NCBI GenBank assembly: GCA_047975215.1
Contig: JBKEDD010000049.1
Span: forward strand, 1 to 31,367
Length of the DNA: 31,367 nt
Source of the DNA: JAGRMG01 sp047975215
Lineage (GTDB): Bacteria; Pseudomonadota; Alphaproteobacteria; Rhodobacterales; Rhodobacteraceae
Direction of reading: 5' to 3'
Part shown: piece by piece, positions 1 to 6,895 of the stretch
Layout: each line of letters starts with the position of its first letter
How positions within the stretch are numbered: the stretch's first letter is position 1
The notes under the pieces: model-generated
The model's database searches: none
Seen by the model: the letters and a program-made list of their open reading frames with translations, nothing else
Told to the model about the DNA's origin: nothing
Position numbers and translations under genes: made by a program

Positions 1-211
1 GGCGCAGGGCAACTGGATGCTCTTCCTGCCGCCCTACAGTCCCGATTTGAACCCCATTGAGATGGCATACTCCAAACTCAAGGCCCACCTGCGAAGGCTC
101 AAAGCCCGGACATTCGACGCCCTGTTCCAATCCGTTGCCCAAACCTGCGACCTGTTCCCTCCGGAACAGTGCCGAAACTTCTTCAGGGCTGCCGGATATG
201 TTGCAGATTAA
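1..211 (+). CDS. IS630-family transposase, C-terminal fragment (cut by window edge)
   Basis: This is the C-terminal part of a DDE transposase. The reading frame is already open at base 2 and runs to TAA at 209-211, so the gene starts left of the window. The segment LPPYSPDLNPIEMAYSKLK is the hallmark of IS630/Tc1-mariner transposases, where the Glu of NPIE(xx)W/Y is the third catalytic acid. The first two Asp residues would lie outside the window. The last 64 residues match the length normally found after this motif, so the 3' end is probably intact. It is known of the family that these enzymes cut at TA targets; whether this copy is active cannot be judged from the fragment. Confidence 0.9.
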   Translation, partial: AQGNWMLFLPPYSPDLNPIEMAYSKLKAHLRRLKARTFDALFQSVAQTCDLFPPEQCRNFFRAAGYVAD

Positions 212-290
212 ATGGATGTCGCTCGAGCCCCGACATCCCGTGCAGATCGCCCGGCTGAACCAGCTCACCCGGGCGCTTGGCATAGTACAT
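183..290 (-). pseudogene. Possible gene start truncated at the IS edge
   Basis: A 35-codon minus-strand frame starts at ATG 290 with AGGAG nine bases upstream, and reads MYYAKRPGELVQPGDLHG at its start. Codon use is GC-rich at third positions, like real genes here. The frame runs into the transposase tail and stops at 183-185. It may be the 5' end of a gene interrupted by the IS630 copy, or a chance frame. No family was recognised. Confidence 0.25.
214..238. repeat. Inverted repeat just after the transposase stop
   Basis: GGATGTCG (214-221) and CGACATCC (231-238) form a perfect 8-bp stem around a 9-base loop, three bases after the transposase stop codon. It may be a terminator of the transposase gene or lie at the IS right end. 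No T-tract follows. Without the left end of the element the terminal inverted repeat cannot be assigned. Confidence 0.4.
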
Positions 291-319
291 GCGTGCGCGC
301 TCCTGTCCTGACCGGCGCA

Positions 320-342
320 GGCCGGGGGCGTGGCCCCCGGCC
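320..342 (-). terminator. Strong hairpin downstream of metF
   Basis: A perfect 10-bp stem, GGCCGGGGGC with GCCCCCGGCC and a GTG loop, lies ten bases beyond the metF stop codon. It lacks a clear U-tract, so it is either a weak intrinsic terminator or a 3'-end stabilising hairpin for the metF transcript. Confidence 0.55.
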
Positions 343-351
343 GGGCAAGCC

Positions 352-1221
352 TTACGCGACGTTCTTGAGTGCCACGCGCGGGGTCACGCCAAGCGCGTGG
401 CACGCGTCGCGCGTCAGTTCCGGGCGGTTCAGCGTGTAGAAATGCAGCCGTTCGACGCCGCCGTCGATCAGGTCGCTGCAAAGCTCGGCGCATACGGCGG
501 TGGCGAGCAGTTCCTCGCGGCCGTCGCGCAGGGCGGTTTCAAAGGCGTCTTCCAGCCATTGCGGAATTACCGTGCCACAATTCCGCGCGAACTTGCTGGC
601 GCCTCTCCAGTTCTCGATCGGCAGGATACCCGGGGTGATGCGGGCGGCGTCGATTCCGGCCTTGTCGCAGGCATCGCGGAACCGGAAGAAGGTTTCGGCC
701 TCGAAAAAGAACTGGGTCAGCGCCTCGTCGGCACCGGCATCCAGCTTGGCCTTGAGCCAGTCGATATCCGCGGCGGCGCTGGCGGCTTCGGGGTGGGTAT
801 CGGGGTAAGCGCCCACGCGGATGGTGAAATCGCCCGCGCCCCGCAGCGCCGAGATCAGTTCGACGGAATTGGCGAACCCGTCGGCGTGCGGCACGAATGC
901 GCCCGTGCCCTTGGGCGGATCGCCGCGCAGCGCGACGATGTCGCGGACACCGGCGGCGGCGAAATCGCGCGCGATTCCAAGGGTTTCCTCGCGGGTAGCG
1001 TTGACGCAGGTCAGGTGCGCGGCCACCTTCAGCCCCGAGGACTTGTGCAATGCGGCCACCGCTTCGCGCGTCAGGTCGCGGGTGGTGCCACCGGCGCCAT
1101 AGGTGACGGAAACGAAGCGCGGATCGAGCGGGGCAAGTGTCTGTACCGTGTCCCACAACCGGAAAGAGGCCTCGATGGTTTGCGGCGGGAAGAACTCGAA
1201 CGAGACTTTCGGGGCGGTCAT
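352..1221 (-). CDS. metF: Methylenetetrahydrofolate reductase
   Basis: A 289-residue FAD enzyme that reduces 5,10-methylene-THF to 5-methyl-THF, the methyl donor for methionine synthesis; it acts in the cytoplasm. The start MTAPKVSFEFFPP carries the family's F-E-F-F-P-P motif. Further conserved blocks are VTYGAGGTTRD near residue 40, HLTCVN near 70, ALRGDPP near 100 and TQFFFEAE near 170. Length is normal for bacterial MetF. It is divergent from the LysR gene metR, with a shared intergenic region of about 95 bases that carries a MetR-like operator. The methionine gene metZ lies 3 kb away, so the locus is methionine-related. A large open frame on the opposite strand is a GC-rich shadow. Confidence 0.96.
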   Translation of the reverse strand: MTAPKVSFEFFPPQTIEASFRLWDTVQTLAPLDPRFVSVTYGAGGTTRDLTREAVAALHKSSGLKVAAHLTCVNATREETLGIARDFAAAGVRDIVALRGDPPKGTGAFVPHADGFANSVELISALRGAGDFTIRVGAYPDTHPEAASAAADIDWLKAKLDAGADEALTQFFFEAETFFRFRDACDKAGIDAARITPGILPIENWRGASKFARNCGTVIPQWLEDAFETALRDGREELLATAVCAELCSDLIDGGVERLHFYTLNRPELTRDACHALGVTPRVALKNVA

Positions 1222-1269
1222 GGCGGCTGTGTCCTTGCTGTTTCGACGCTTGTTGCATGTGCGCTCTTG

Positions 1270-1282
1270 TGAGACAATTTCA
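1270..1282. promoter_or_regulatory. Candidate MetR operator between metF and metR
   Basis: TGAGACAATTTCA has the spacing of the enterobacterial MetR consensus TGAANNTNNTTCA and matches seven of its eight flanking bases, but not the central T. It lies between the divergent metF and metR start codons. A second loose dyad, CTCA (1288-1291) with TGAG (1301-1304), follows. Assignment is by pattern and position only. Confidence 0.45.
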
Positions 1283-1316
1283 TAATGCTCAAGAACAACA
1301 TGAGTGAGGCGTTAGG

Positions 1317-2222
1317 TTGCATATAGAATTTCGGCATCTGCGTACCATCAAGGCGATCCACGAGTGCGGCGGGCTGGCCCGCGCGGCAGACCAGTTGAAC
1401 ATCACCCAAAGCGCGCTGAGCCATCAGATAAAGGGGCTTGAGGATCAGACCGGCGTGGAGTTGTTCATGCGCCGGTCCAAGCCGATGCGGCTGTCGGCGG
1501 CGGGGCAGCGCCTGTTGCGCCTGGCCGAGCAGGTGTTGCCGCAAATCGAGGCGGCGCAGCTGGAATTCGCGTCTCTGCGCGGCGGGCTTGCGGGCCGGAT
1601 GCACATTGCCATCGAATGCCATGCCTGTTTCGAATGGCTGTTCCCGGTGCTTGAGGCGTTCCGCAGATCCTGGCCGGATGTCGATGTGGATATCAAGCCG
1701 GGGCTGGCCTTCGATGCGATGCCTGCCCTGCAAAAGGAAGAGGTGGATCTCGTCGTGTCCTCCGACCCCGAGGACCTGGCCGGTGTCGATTTCGTCGAGC
1801 TGTTCGACTACGCGCCGGTGTTTGTCGCCGCGTCGCAACATCCGCTTGCGGCCAAGAGGTTCATCGAGGCCGGGGATTTGCGCAACGAGACGCTGATCAC
1901 CTATCCTGTCGAACGCTCGCGGCTGGATGTGTTCAGTCAGCTTCTGATTCCGGCAAAGGTTGAACCCGCCGCCATCCGGCAGGTCGAACTGACGGCGGTG
2001 ATCCTGCTGCTGGTGGCGTCGAACCGGGGCGTTTCGGTGCTGCCCGACTGGGTGGTGCGCGAGGTCAAGTATTCAAGCGATTATGTGACAAGGCCGCTGA
2101 CGGCGAAGGGCATCAAACGGCGGCTTTACGCCGCGGTGCGCAGCGCGGACCGCGAAAAGCCGTTCGTCGCAGATCTGATCCGCCTTGCCGGACAGGAGGC
2201 GCGGCGACTGCAACAGGCGTGA
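1317..2222 (+). CDS. metR: LysR-type transcriptional regulator, MetR-like
   Basis: A 301-residue LysR-family regulator. The N-terminal winged helix-turn-helix (about residues 1-60) shows FRHLRTIKAIHECGGLARAA and the recognition-helix block TQSALSHQIKGLE. The remainder is the effector-binding domain; in MetR that ligand is homocysteine. The divergent metF gene and the operator between them support the MetR assignment over other LysR members. The start is TTG at 1317 with GAGG about eight bases upstream; a nearby ATG at 1284 is out of frame and stops at once. It probably regulates metF and itself, which is typical of divergent LysR pairs. Confidence 0.88.
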   Translation: MHIEFRHLRTIKAIHECGGLARAADQLNITQSALSHQIKGLEDQTGVELFMRRSKPMRLSAAGQRLLRLAEQVLPQIEAAQLEFASLRGGLAGRMHIAIECHACFEWLFPVLEAFRRSWPDVDVDIKPGLAFDAMPALQKEEVDLVVSSDPEDLAGVDFVELFDYAPVFVAASQHPLAAKRFIEAGDLRNETLITYPVERSRLDVFSQLLIPAKVEPAAIRQVELTAVILLLVASNRGVSVLPDWVVREVKYSSDYVTRPLTAKGIKRRLYAAVRSADREKPFVADLIRLAGQEARRLQQA

Positions 2223-2263
2223 GGGCTCAGCGGCAGACTGGCGCGTCAGCAGGGTATTGAGGG

Positions 2264-2286
2264 GCGGCGATGGCGGCAATCGCCGC
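2264..2286. terminator. Hairpin between convergent metR and ferredoxin genes
   Basis: GCGGCGAT and ATCGCCGC form an 8-bp stem with a 7-base loop between the stop codons of two convergent genes. It probably ends transcription from both sides. There is no long T-tract. Confidence 0.45.
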
Positions 2287-2294
2287 GTTGCGTA

Positions 2295-2618
2295 TCAGAT
2301 CTGCTTTTCCGGCATCTGCACGACCAGCCCGTTCAGTGCGTCGGTCACCTTGATCTGGCAGGTCAGGCGCGAGCGTTCGGGGTCGGGTTCATAGGCGAAA
2401 TCGAGCATGTCGGTTTCCATGTCTTCCTTGGCCGGCAGTTTTGCCACCCAGGCCGGATCGACATAGACGTGACAGGTGGAACAGGCGCAGGCGCCTCCGC
2501 AATCGGCCTCGATGCCCGGAATGTTGTTGTCGCGTGCGCCTTCCATCACGGTCAGCCCGTTGGCCACTTCGACAGTGTGCCTGGTGCCGTTATGCTCGAC
2601 ATAGGTGATCTTGGCCAT
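2295..2618 (-). CDS. 2Fe-2S ferredoxin (adrenodoxin type)
   Basis: A 107-residue soluble electron carrier. The cluster ligands are in CGGACACSTCHVYV (about residues 40-53) plus the distal Cys in RLTCQI near residue 86, giving the C-x5-C-x2-C...C pattern of adrenodoxin/putidaredoxin-type ferredoxins. The acidic stretch KEDMETDMLDFA is where such proteins dock their reductase or P450. The start is supported by AAGGGAA upstream. It stands alone between a convergent regulator and a divergent lipoprotein gene, so its redox partner cannot be inferred. It could serve Fe-S assembly (ISC Fdx) or a P450; the ISC role is less likely because no isc genes are adjacent. Confidence 0.93.
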   Translation of the reverse strand: MAKITYVEHNGTRHTVEVANGLTVMEGARDNNIPGIEADCGGACACSTCHVYVDPAWVAKLPAKEDMETDMLDFAYEPDPERSRLTCQIKVTDALNGLVVQMPEKQI

Positions 2619-2892
2619 GCTCGCGGTTCCCTTTCGGTCATTCGGGTGACTGTCTAGACAAGCCCTTCAGCGTGCGCCAGCCCCATTTGCGGCGCACTGT
2701 CGCCGCGACCGGCCTGAGCCCGGGTATGCCGATCATATTTTTGCGCATTTTCCGGTCATGTTTGCGGTGCGCGTCCGGGCATGTTCCTGACGGTGTGGCA
2801 GGCCCTGCCTCTTGCCCATGACGGACACGCCCTTTGCCCAGGTTGCGCAATTGCGCTAGTCTGCGGGCAAACTGCCCGTCCGAGGCCCGAGC
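2619..2892. other. Intergenic region between divergent ferredoxin and lipoprotein genes
   Basis: No gene is seen here. The region holds a perfect 10-bp palindrome TGTCTAGACA at 2651-2660, about 35 bases upstream of the ferredoxin start, which could be an operator. It also has AT-rich patches around 2735-2765 suitable for promoters. Nothing more specific can be supported. Confidence 0.3.
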
Positions 2893-3435
2893 ATGCCCGA
2901 TCCCCGCCCCCTCATCGCCGCGCTGGCGCTGGCAGGTCTCGTGGCCTGTGGGCCGCCCGCGGCCGATCTTGGCGCCCTGGCCGGGCTCGGTGAACCCAGG
3001 TTGGCACGAACGACCCAGGCCGCGCCGCCGGGCGCCGAACCGGGCACCTGCTGGGGCAAACACGCCACGCCGGCGATCATCGAAACCGTGACCAACCAGG
3101 TGATGATTCAACCCGCCGAGGTGCTGTCGGACGGCACCGTTACCCGGCCGGCGATCTACAAGACGGAAACCGTGCAGCAGATCGTGCGCGAGCGGCGCGA
3201 GACCTGGTTTCAGACCCCCTGCGAACAGGTGGTTACGCCCGAATTCGTCGCCTCGCTGCAGCGGGCGTTGGCGGCGCGCCAACTCTATCGCGGTCCCGTT
3301 ACGGGTGTGTCGGATGCGCGCACGCGCGCCGCGGTGCGCCGCTACCAGCAGCCGATGGGGCTGGATTCGGGTATCCTGTCGCTGGCTGCGGCGCGCGAAC
3401 TGGGGCTGGTAGCGGTCGAACGCGACGAGGGCTGA
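2893..3435 (+). CDS. Lipoprotein with peptidoglycan-binding-like domain
   Basis: A 180-residue predicted lipoprotein. A short hydrophobic signal (about residues 6-18) ends in the lipobox L-V-A-C with Cys19, so the mature protein should be anchored to a membrane in the periplasm. The C-terminal part (about residues 112-165) resembles a PG_binding_1 repeat: FVASLQRALAARQLYRGPVTG, then ARTRAAVRRYQ. The middle section has no family I recognise but contains two Cys (about residues 52 and 107) that could form a disulphide. It probably contacts the cell wall; no catalytic domain is visible. It is divergent from the ferredoxin gene and converges on the glutathione S-transferase gene. Confidence 0.75.
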   Translation: MPDPRPLIAALALAGLVACGPPAADLGALAGLGEPRLARTTQAAPPGAEPGTCWGKHATPAIIETVTNQVMIQPAEVLSDGTVTRPAIYKTETVQQIVRERRETWFQTPCEQVVTPEFVASLQRALAARQLYRGPVTGVSDARTRAAVRRYQQPMGLDSGILSLAAARELGLVAVERDEG

Positions 3436-3456
3436 CATCATCCACGCGGCGATGGA

Positions 3457-4158
3457 TCAACGCCGGAAAAGCAGATCCTGCGCCGCCTTGTCGCGGCTGG
3501 GGTCGGCGCGCCTGTCGGCTGCCAGACCACGGCCCTTCTGTACCGCCGGCCGGTCGCGCACCGTGTCGAGCCAGCGGGCGAAATGGGGTTTGTCATCCAG
3601 CCGCTGTTCCTGGCCCTTCCACAGATGCGCCCAGGGCCAGATCGCCATGTCTGCAATGGTGTATTCCGGCCCGGCGACGAATTCGTTGTCGGCAAGTTGG
3701 CGATCGAGAACGCCGTACAGCCGGGCGACCTCGGTGCGATACCGGTCGCGTGCATAGGGCAGATCCTGGGGCGGGTCCATTGCAGGGGCGTATTTGATGA
3801 AGTGATGCGCCTGCCCCGCCATCGGCCCGACCCCGCCCATCTGCCACATAAGCCATTGATCGACCGCAACGCGCCGGCGTTCGGTGCTGCCGTAGAAGCG
3901 GCCGGTCTTGCGCGCAAGATAAAGCAGGATGGCGCCGCTTTCGAACACCGAGATCGGCGCGCCTTCCGGTCCGTCGTGGTCGACGATCGCCGGCATCCGG
4001 TTGTTCGGGGCGATCCTGAGGAACTCGGGGTCGAACTGGGCGCCCGCGCCGATATCGACCAGGTTGAGCTTGTAGGGCAGGGCCATCTCTTCCAGCGCTA
4101 TCGAGATTTTCCAGCCGTTCGGCGTTGGCCAGTAGTACAGGTCGATGGGCGCGGTCAT
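3457..4158 (-). CDS. Glutathione S-transferase, YfcG/YghU-like
   Basis: A 233-residue cytosolic glutathione S-transferase-fold protein. The N-terminal thioredoxin-like half carries YYWPTPNGWKISIALEE, the TPNG motif of the Nu-class (YfcG/YghU) disulphide-bond reductases, then NNRMPAIVDHD and FESGAILLYLA for glutathione binding. The C-terminal helical half includes YTIADMAIWPWAHLW, which carries the N-capping motif. The ATG at 4158 is chosen because AGGAG lies nine bases upstream; an earlier in-frame codon at 4191 lacks a site. The likely role is glutathione-dependent disulphide or peroxide reduction; the substrate is unknown. It is convergent with the lipoprotein gene and divergent from metZ. 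Confidence 0.88.
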   Translation of the reverse strand: MTAPIDLYYWPTPNGWKISIALEEMALPYKLNLVDIGAGAQFDPEFLRIAPNNRMPAIVDHDGPEGAPISVFESGAILLYLARKTGRFYGSTERRRVAVDQWLMWQMGGVGPMAGQAHHFIKYAPAMDPPQDLPYARDRYRTEVARLYGVLDRQLADNEFVAGPEYTIADMAIWPWAHLWKGQEQRLDDKPHFARWLDTVRDRPAVQKGRGLAADRRADPSRDKAAQDLLFRR

Positions 4159-4261
4159 GTCTGTTTTCTCCTTCTCGGTTGCCCGGATCATGCCGGTTTG
4201 GCCGCAAACGGCAAGGGCGGGGCGCTTGACGGATGCACCGGCGGGGCGTAAAGCGGCATCA

Positions 4262-4317
4262 TCTCGTGGCGATTTGTTACCGGATTGCGGGCCACGCTAA
4301 ACAACACCGCTAAAAGG
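4262..4317 (+). promoter_or_regulatory. SAM-II riboswitch aptamer
   Basis: The segment matches the SAM-II (metA motif) consensus. Stem P1 is CGTGGC (4265-4270) with GCCACG (4291-4296), enclosing GATTTG and ACCGGATTGC. It is followed by GCTAAACAA and then GCTAAAAGG. GCGG (4287-4290) can pair with CCGC (4307-4310) to form the expected pseudoknot. It binds S-adenosylmethionine and switches off metZ, which starts 72 bases downstream. This is a well-known alphaproteobacterial arrangement. Confidence 0.93.
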
Positions 4318-4328
4318 TCAGGATGAAA

Positions 4329-4362
4329 GACCCCTTTCGCTTGGCCGCGTCAGGGGTTTTTT
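4329..4362 (+). terminator. Intrinsic terminator in the metZ leader
   Basis: GACCCCT (4329-4335) pairs with AGGGGTT (4352-4358), including one G-U pair, and a run of T follows to 4362. It lies between the SAM-II aptamer and metZ, so it is the likely expression platform: SAM binding would favour termination before metZ. Confidence 0.75.
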
Positions 4363-4389
4363 CGTGCCCCGCCATGAGTGGAGGATGAC

Positions 4390-5589
4390 ATGAGCGAGAC
4401 CTGGAACAAGCGCACCCGCGCCGTGCATGGCGGCACGAGGCGTAGCCAGTACGGTGAACTCAGCGAGGCGATCTTTCTGACCCAGAGCTTTGACTATGAC
4501 AGTGCCGAGGCGGCGCAGGCCCGTTTCATCGAGTCCGGCGCCGACGAGTTCATCTATGCCCGCTATGGCAACCCGACGGTGCGGATGTTCGAGGATCGCA
4601 TCGCGCAGATGGAAGGCGCCGAGGACGCGTTCGCCACCGCATCGGGCATGGCCGCGGTGTCGGGCGCGCTGAGCGCGATGCTGAAGGCCGGCGACCGGGT
4701 GGTTGCGGCGCGGGCGCTGTTCGGATCCTGCCTATACGTTTTGCAGGAGGTGCTTGGCCGGTTCGGGGTTGAAACCGTGTTCGTCGACGGCACCGACCTT
4801 GATCAGTGGCGCGCGGCGATCGGGCCCGAAACAACCGCCGTGTTCTTCGAATCCGTATCAAATCCGACGCTTGAAATCGTCGACATCCGCGCGGTTTCGG
4901 AACTGGCACATGCGGTGGGCGCGAAGGTTCTGGTGGACAATGTCTTTGCCACGCCGGTCTATTCCGATGCCATGGCCCAGGGCGCCGACGTGGTGATCTA
5001 TTCCGCGACCAAACATATCGACGGTCAGGGCCGTGCGCTTGGCGGGGTGATCCTTGGCAGCCGTGAATTCATCCGCAACACGGTGGAACCCTACATGAAG
5101 CACACCGGCGGTTCGATGAGCCCGTTCAACGCCTGGATAATGCTCAAGGGTCTGGAAACGCTGGAACTGCGGGTCAACGCCCAGGCCGACAACGCACTGG
5201 CGGTATGCAAGACCGTGCAGGGGCACCCGGCGCTGCTGCGGTGCATCTATCCCGGGCACCCGAGCCACGCGCAGGCAGAGTTGTGCCGCCGGCAGATGGG
5301 CCGGGGCGGCACCGTACTGTCGCTGGACCTGAAGGGCGGCCAGCCGGCGGCTTTCGCCTTTCTCAATGCCCTGAAGATCGGGCGGATTTCCAACAATCTG
5401 GGCGATGCCAAGACCATCGTGACACATCCCGCCACGACCACGCATCAGCGCCTGCCGGAAGACCGGAAAGAGGCCCTGGGCATCACCCCAGGGCTGGTGC
5501 GCGTGTCGATGGGCATCGAGGATTGCGGCGATCTGGTGGGCGACATGTTGCAGGCGCTGGACCGGGCGGCCGGCGCGGTTTCATCCTGA
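4390..5589 (+). CDS. metZ: O-succinylhomoserine sulfhydrylase
   Basis: A 399-residue PLP enzyme of the Cys/Met metabolism family. It joins O-succinylhomoserine with sulfide to give homocysteine, the direct-sulfhydrylation step of methionine synthesis. Visible motifs are IYARYGNPTVRMFE near residue 55, SGMAAVSGAL near 85, VDNVFATPVY near 180, and IYSATKHIDGQG, in which Lys208 should hold the PLP. Close relatives are cystathionine gamma-synthase and MetX/MetY; the SAM-II leader and the neighbouring metF/metR support a biosynthetic role. ATG 4390 is chosen because GGAGG sits five bases upstream; a GTG at 4378 lies ahead of that site. The leader predicts repression when SAM is abundant. Confidence 0.93.
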   Translation: MSETWNKRTRAVHGGTRRSQYGELSEAIFLTQSFDYDSAEAAQARFIESGADEFIYARYGNPTVRMFEDRIAQMEGAEDAFATASGMAAVSGALSAMLKAGDRVVAARALFGSCLYVLQEVLGRFGVETVFVDGTDLDQWRAAIGPETTAVFFESVSNPTLEIVDIRAVSELAHAVGAKVLVDNVFATPVYSDAMAQGADVVIYSATKHIDGQGRALGGVILGSREFIRNTVEPYMKHTGGSMSPFNAWIMLKGLETLELRVNAQADNALAVCKTVQGHPALLRCIYPGHPSHAQAELCRRQMGRGGTVLSLDLKGGQPAAFAFLNALKIGRISNNLGDAKTIVTHPATTTHQRLPEDRKEALGITPGLVRVSMGIEDCGDLVGDMLQALDRAAGAVSS

Positions 5590-5590
5590 C

Positions 5591-5612
5591 CCTGCGCGCG
5601 GCGCCGCGCAGG
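5591..5612 (+). terminator. Hairpin after metZ
   Basis: CCTGCGCG and CGCGCAGG form a perfect 8-bp stem with a 6-base loop, one base after the metZ stop codon. No T-tract follows, so it is a weak terminator or a 3'-end stabiliser. Confidence 0.4.
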
Positions 5613-5691
5613 ACGGGCGGCAAGAATTCGTTGGCACGCGGCGGTGGCGGACCTATCTTGAGGTTTGCACGGAACCGGCAAGGGAAATAGC

Positions 5692-6807
5692 ATGAACATT
5701 CTGTCCCGGGGCGCCGATGGAGCGCCCGATCAGGACGCGGCCGAAACCGCGCTGGATGTCTTGCGCGCCTGGGCCGCGCGGGCGTCGGCGACCGAGATCG
5801 CACAGCTTGACCCGGCCATCGCGCGGCTGCTTCCCGACCGGGCGCCGGGCAATTACCCCGACCTGTCGCGGAACTACCCCGGCGATTTCGTGGCCGATTC
5901 CGCCTACAGGGAAACGCTGCCGGATTTGCAGAACGGTCCGTCCAGCCTGATCCGCGGTGCCAGACAGCCGTTGCAGCACGTCGGTATCTCGAATTTCCGC
6001 CTGCCGATCCGGTTTCGCAGCCGCGACGGGGATACATCCGCAGGCGATATGACGCTGGAAACCAGCGTGACCGGCACCGTCAGCCTGGAGGCCGACAAGA
6101 AGGGCATCAACATGTCGCGCATCATGCGCAGCTTTTACAAGCATGCCGAACGGGCCTTCAGTTTCGAGGTGATGGAGGCGGTGCTTAGAGATTACATGAC
6201 CGATCTGGACGCGTTCGATGCCCGGATCATGATGCGGTTCTCCTTTCCGGTCCGGCTGGACAGTCTGCGCTCGGGCCTGTCGGGCTATCAGTACTACGAT
6301 ATCGCGCTGGAACTCGTGGAAGCCGCCGGGGTGCGCAAGAAGATCATGCATCTCGACTATGTCTATTCCTCGACCTGTCCCTGTTCGCTGGAATTGTCCG
6401 AACATGCACGCGCGGCGCGCGGGCAACTGGCGACCCCGCATTCGCAGCGATCGGTGGCGCGCATCTCGGTTCAGGTGAATTGCGAGGCGCATTGCCTGTG
6501 GTTTGAAGACCTGATCGAGGCGTGCCGCCGTGCCGTGCCCACCGAGACTCAGGTGATGGTCAAGCGCGAGGATGAACAGGCGTTCGGCGAACTGAACGCC
6601 GCCAACCCGATATTCGTCGAGGACGCGGCGCGGCTTTTCTGCCAGCAGTTGCAGGCCGACCCGCGCATCGGCGATTTCCGCATCATCGCAAGCCATCAGG
6701 AAAGCCTGCACAGCCATGACGCCGTCAGCATCCTGACCGAAGGCGAGACCTTCGCGGGCCAAAGCCTTGATCCGAAGCTGTTCAACACGTTGTTTCACGT
6801 CGGCTGA
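5692..6807 (+). CDS. folE2: GTP cyclohydrolase I, type IB
   Basis: A 371-residue enzyme that converts GTP to 7,8-dihydroneopterin triphosphate, the first step of folate (and queuosine precursor) synthesis. Family blocks are GISNFRLPI near residue 100, KKGINMSRIMRSF near 140, STCPCSLELSEHARA with Cys229 and Cys231, TPHSQRS near 255 and HQESLHSHDAVS near 335. Cys in the SxCPCS block and the downstream Glu/His ligate the metal. FolE2 tolerates metals other than zinc, so it often replaces FolE under zinc shortage. ATG 5692 has AAGGGA seven bases upstream. It follows metZ by about 100 bases, so co-transcription is possible but the hairpin after metZ argues against it. Confidence 0.93.
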   Translation: MNILSRGADGAPDQDAAETALDVLRAWAARASATEIAQLDPAIARLLPDRAPGNYPDLSRNYPGDFVADSAYRETLPDLQNGPSSLIRGARQPLQHVGISNFRLPIRFRSRDGDTSAGDMTLETSVTGTVSLEADKKGINMSRIMRSFYKHAERAFSFEVMEAVLRDYMTDLDAFDARIMMRFSFPVRLDSLRSGLSGYQYYDIALELVEAAGVRKKIMHLDYVYSSTCPCSLELSEHARAARGQLATPHSQRSVARISVQVNCEAHCLWFEDLIEACRRAVPTETQVMVKREDEQAFGELNAANPIFVEDAARLFCQQLQADPRIGDFRIIASHQESLHSHDAVSILTEGETFAGQSLDPKLFNTLFHVG

Positions 6808-6895
6808 CGCCACGCCACGGGAATGGATCGAGGTTTCGGCCGGTCGGCCCGCTGGCGCTTGACAGCGCGGCCGGCTGGCGCCAACGCTTCGCCGC

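Noticed and set aside
289..1272. 327-codon open frame on the plus strand
   Set aside because: It is antisense to metF, has no family motifs and is rich in Gly/Arg/Ala, as expected for a shadow frame in GC-rich DNA.
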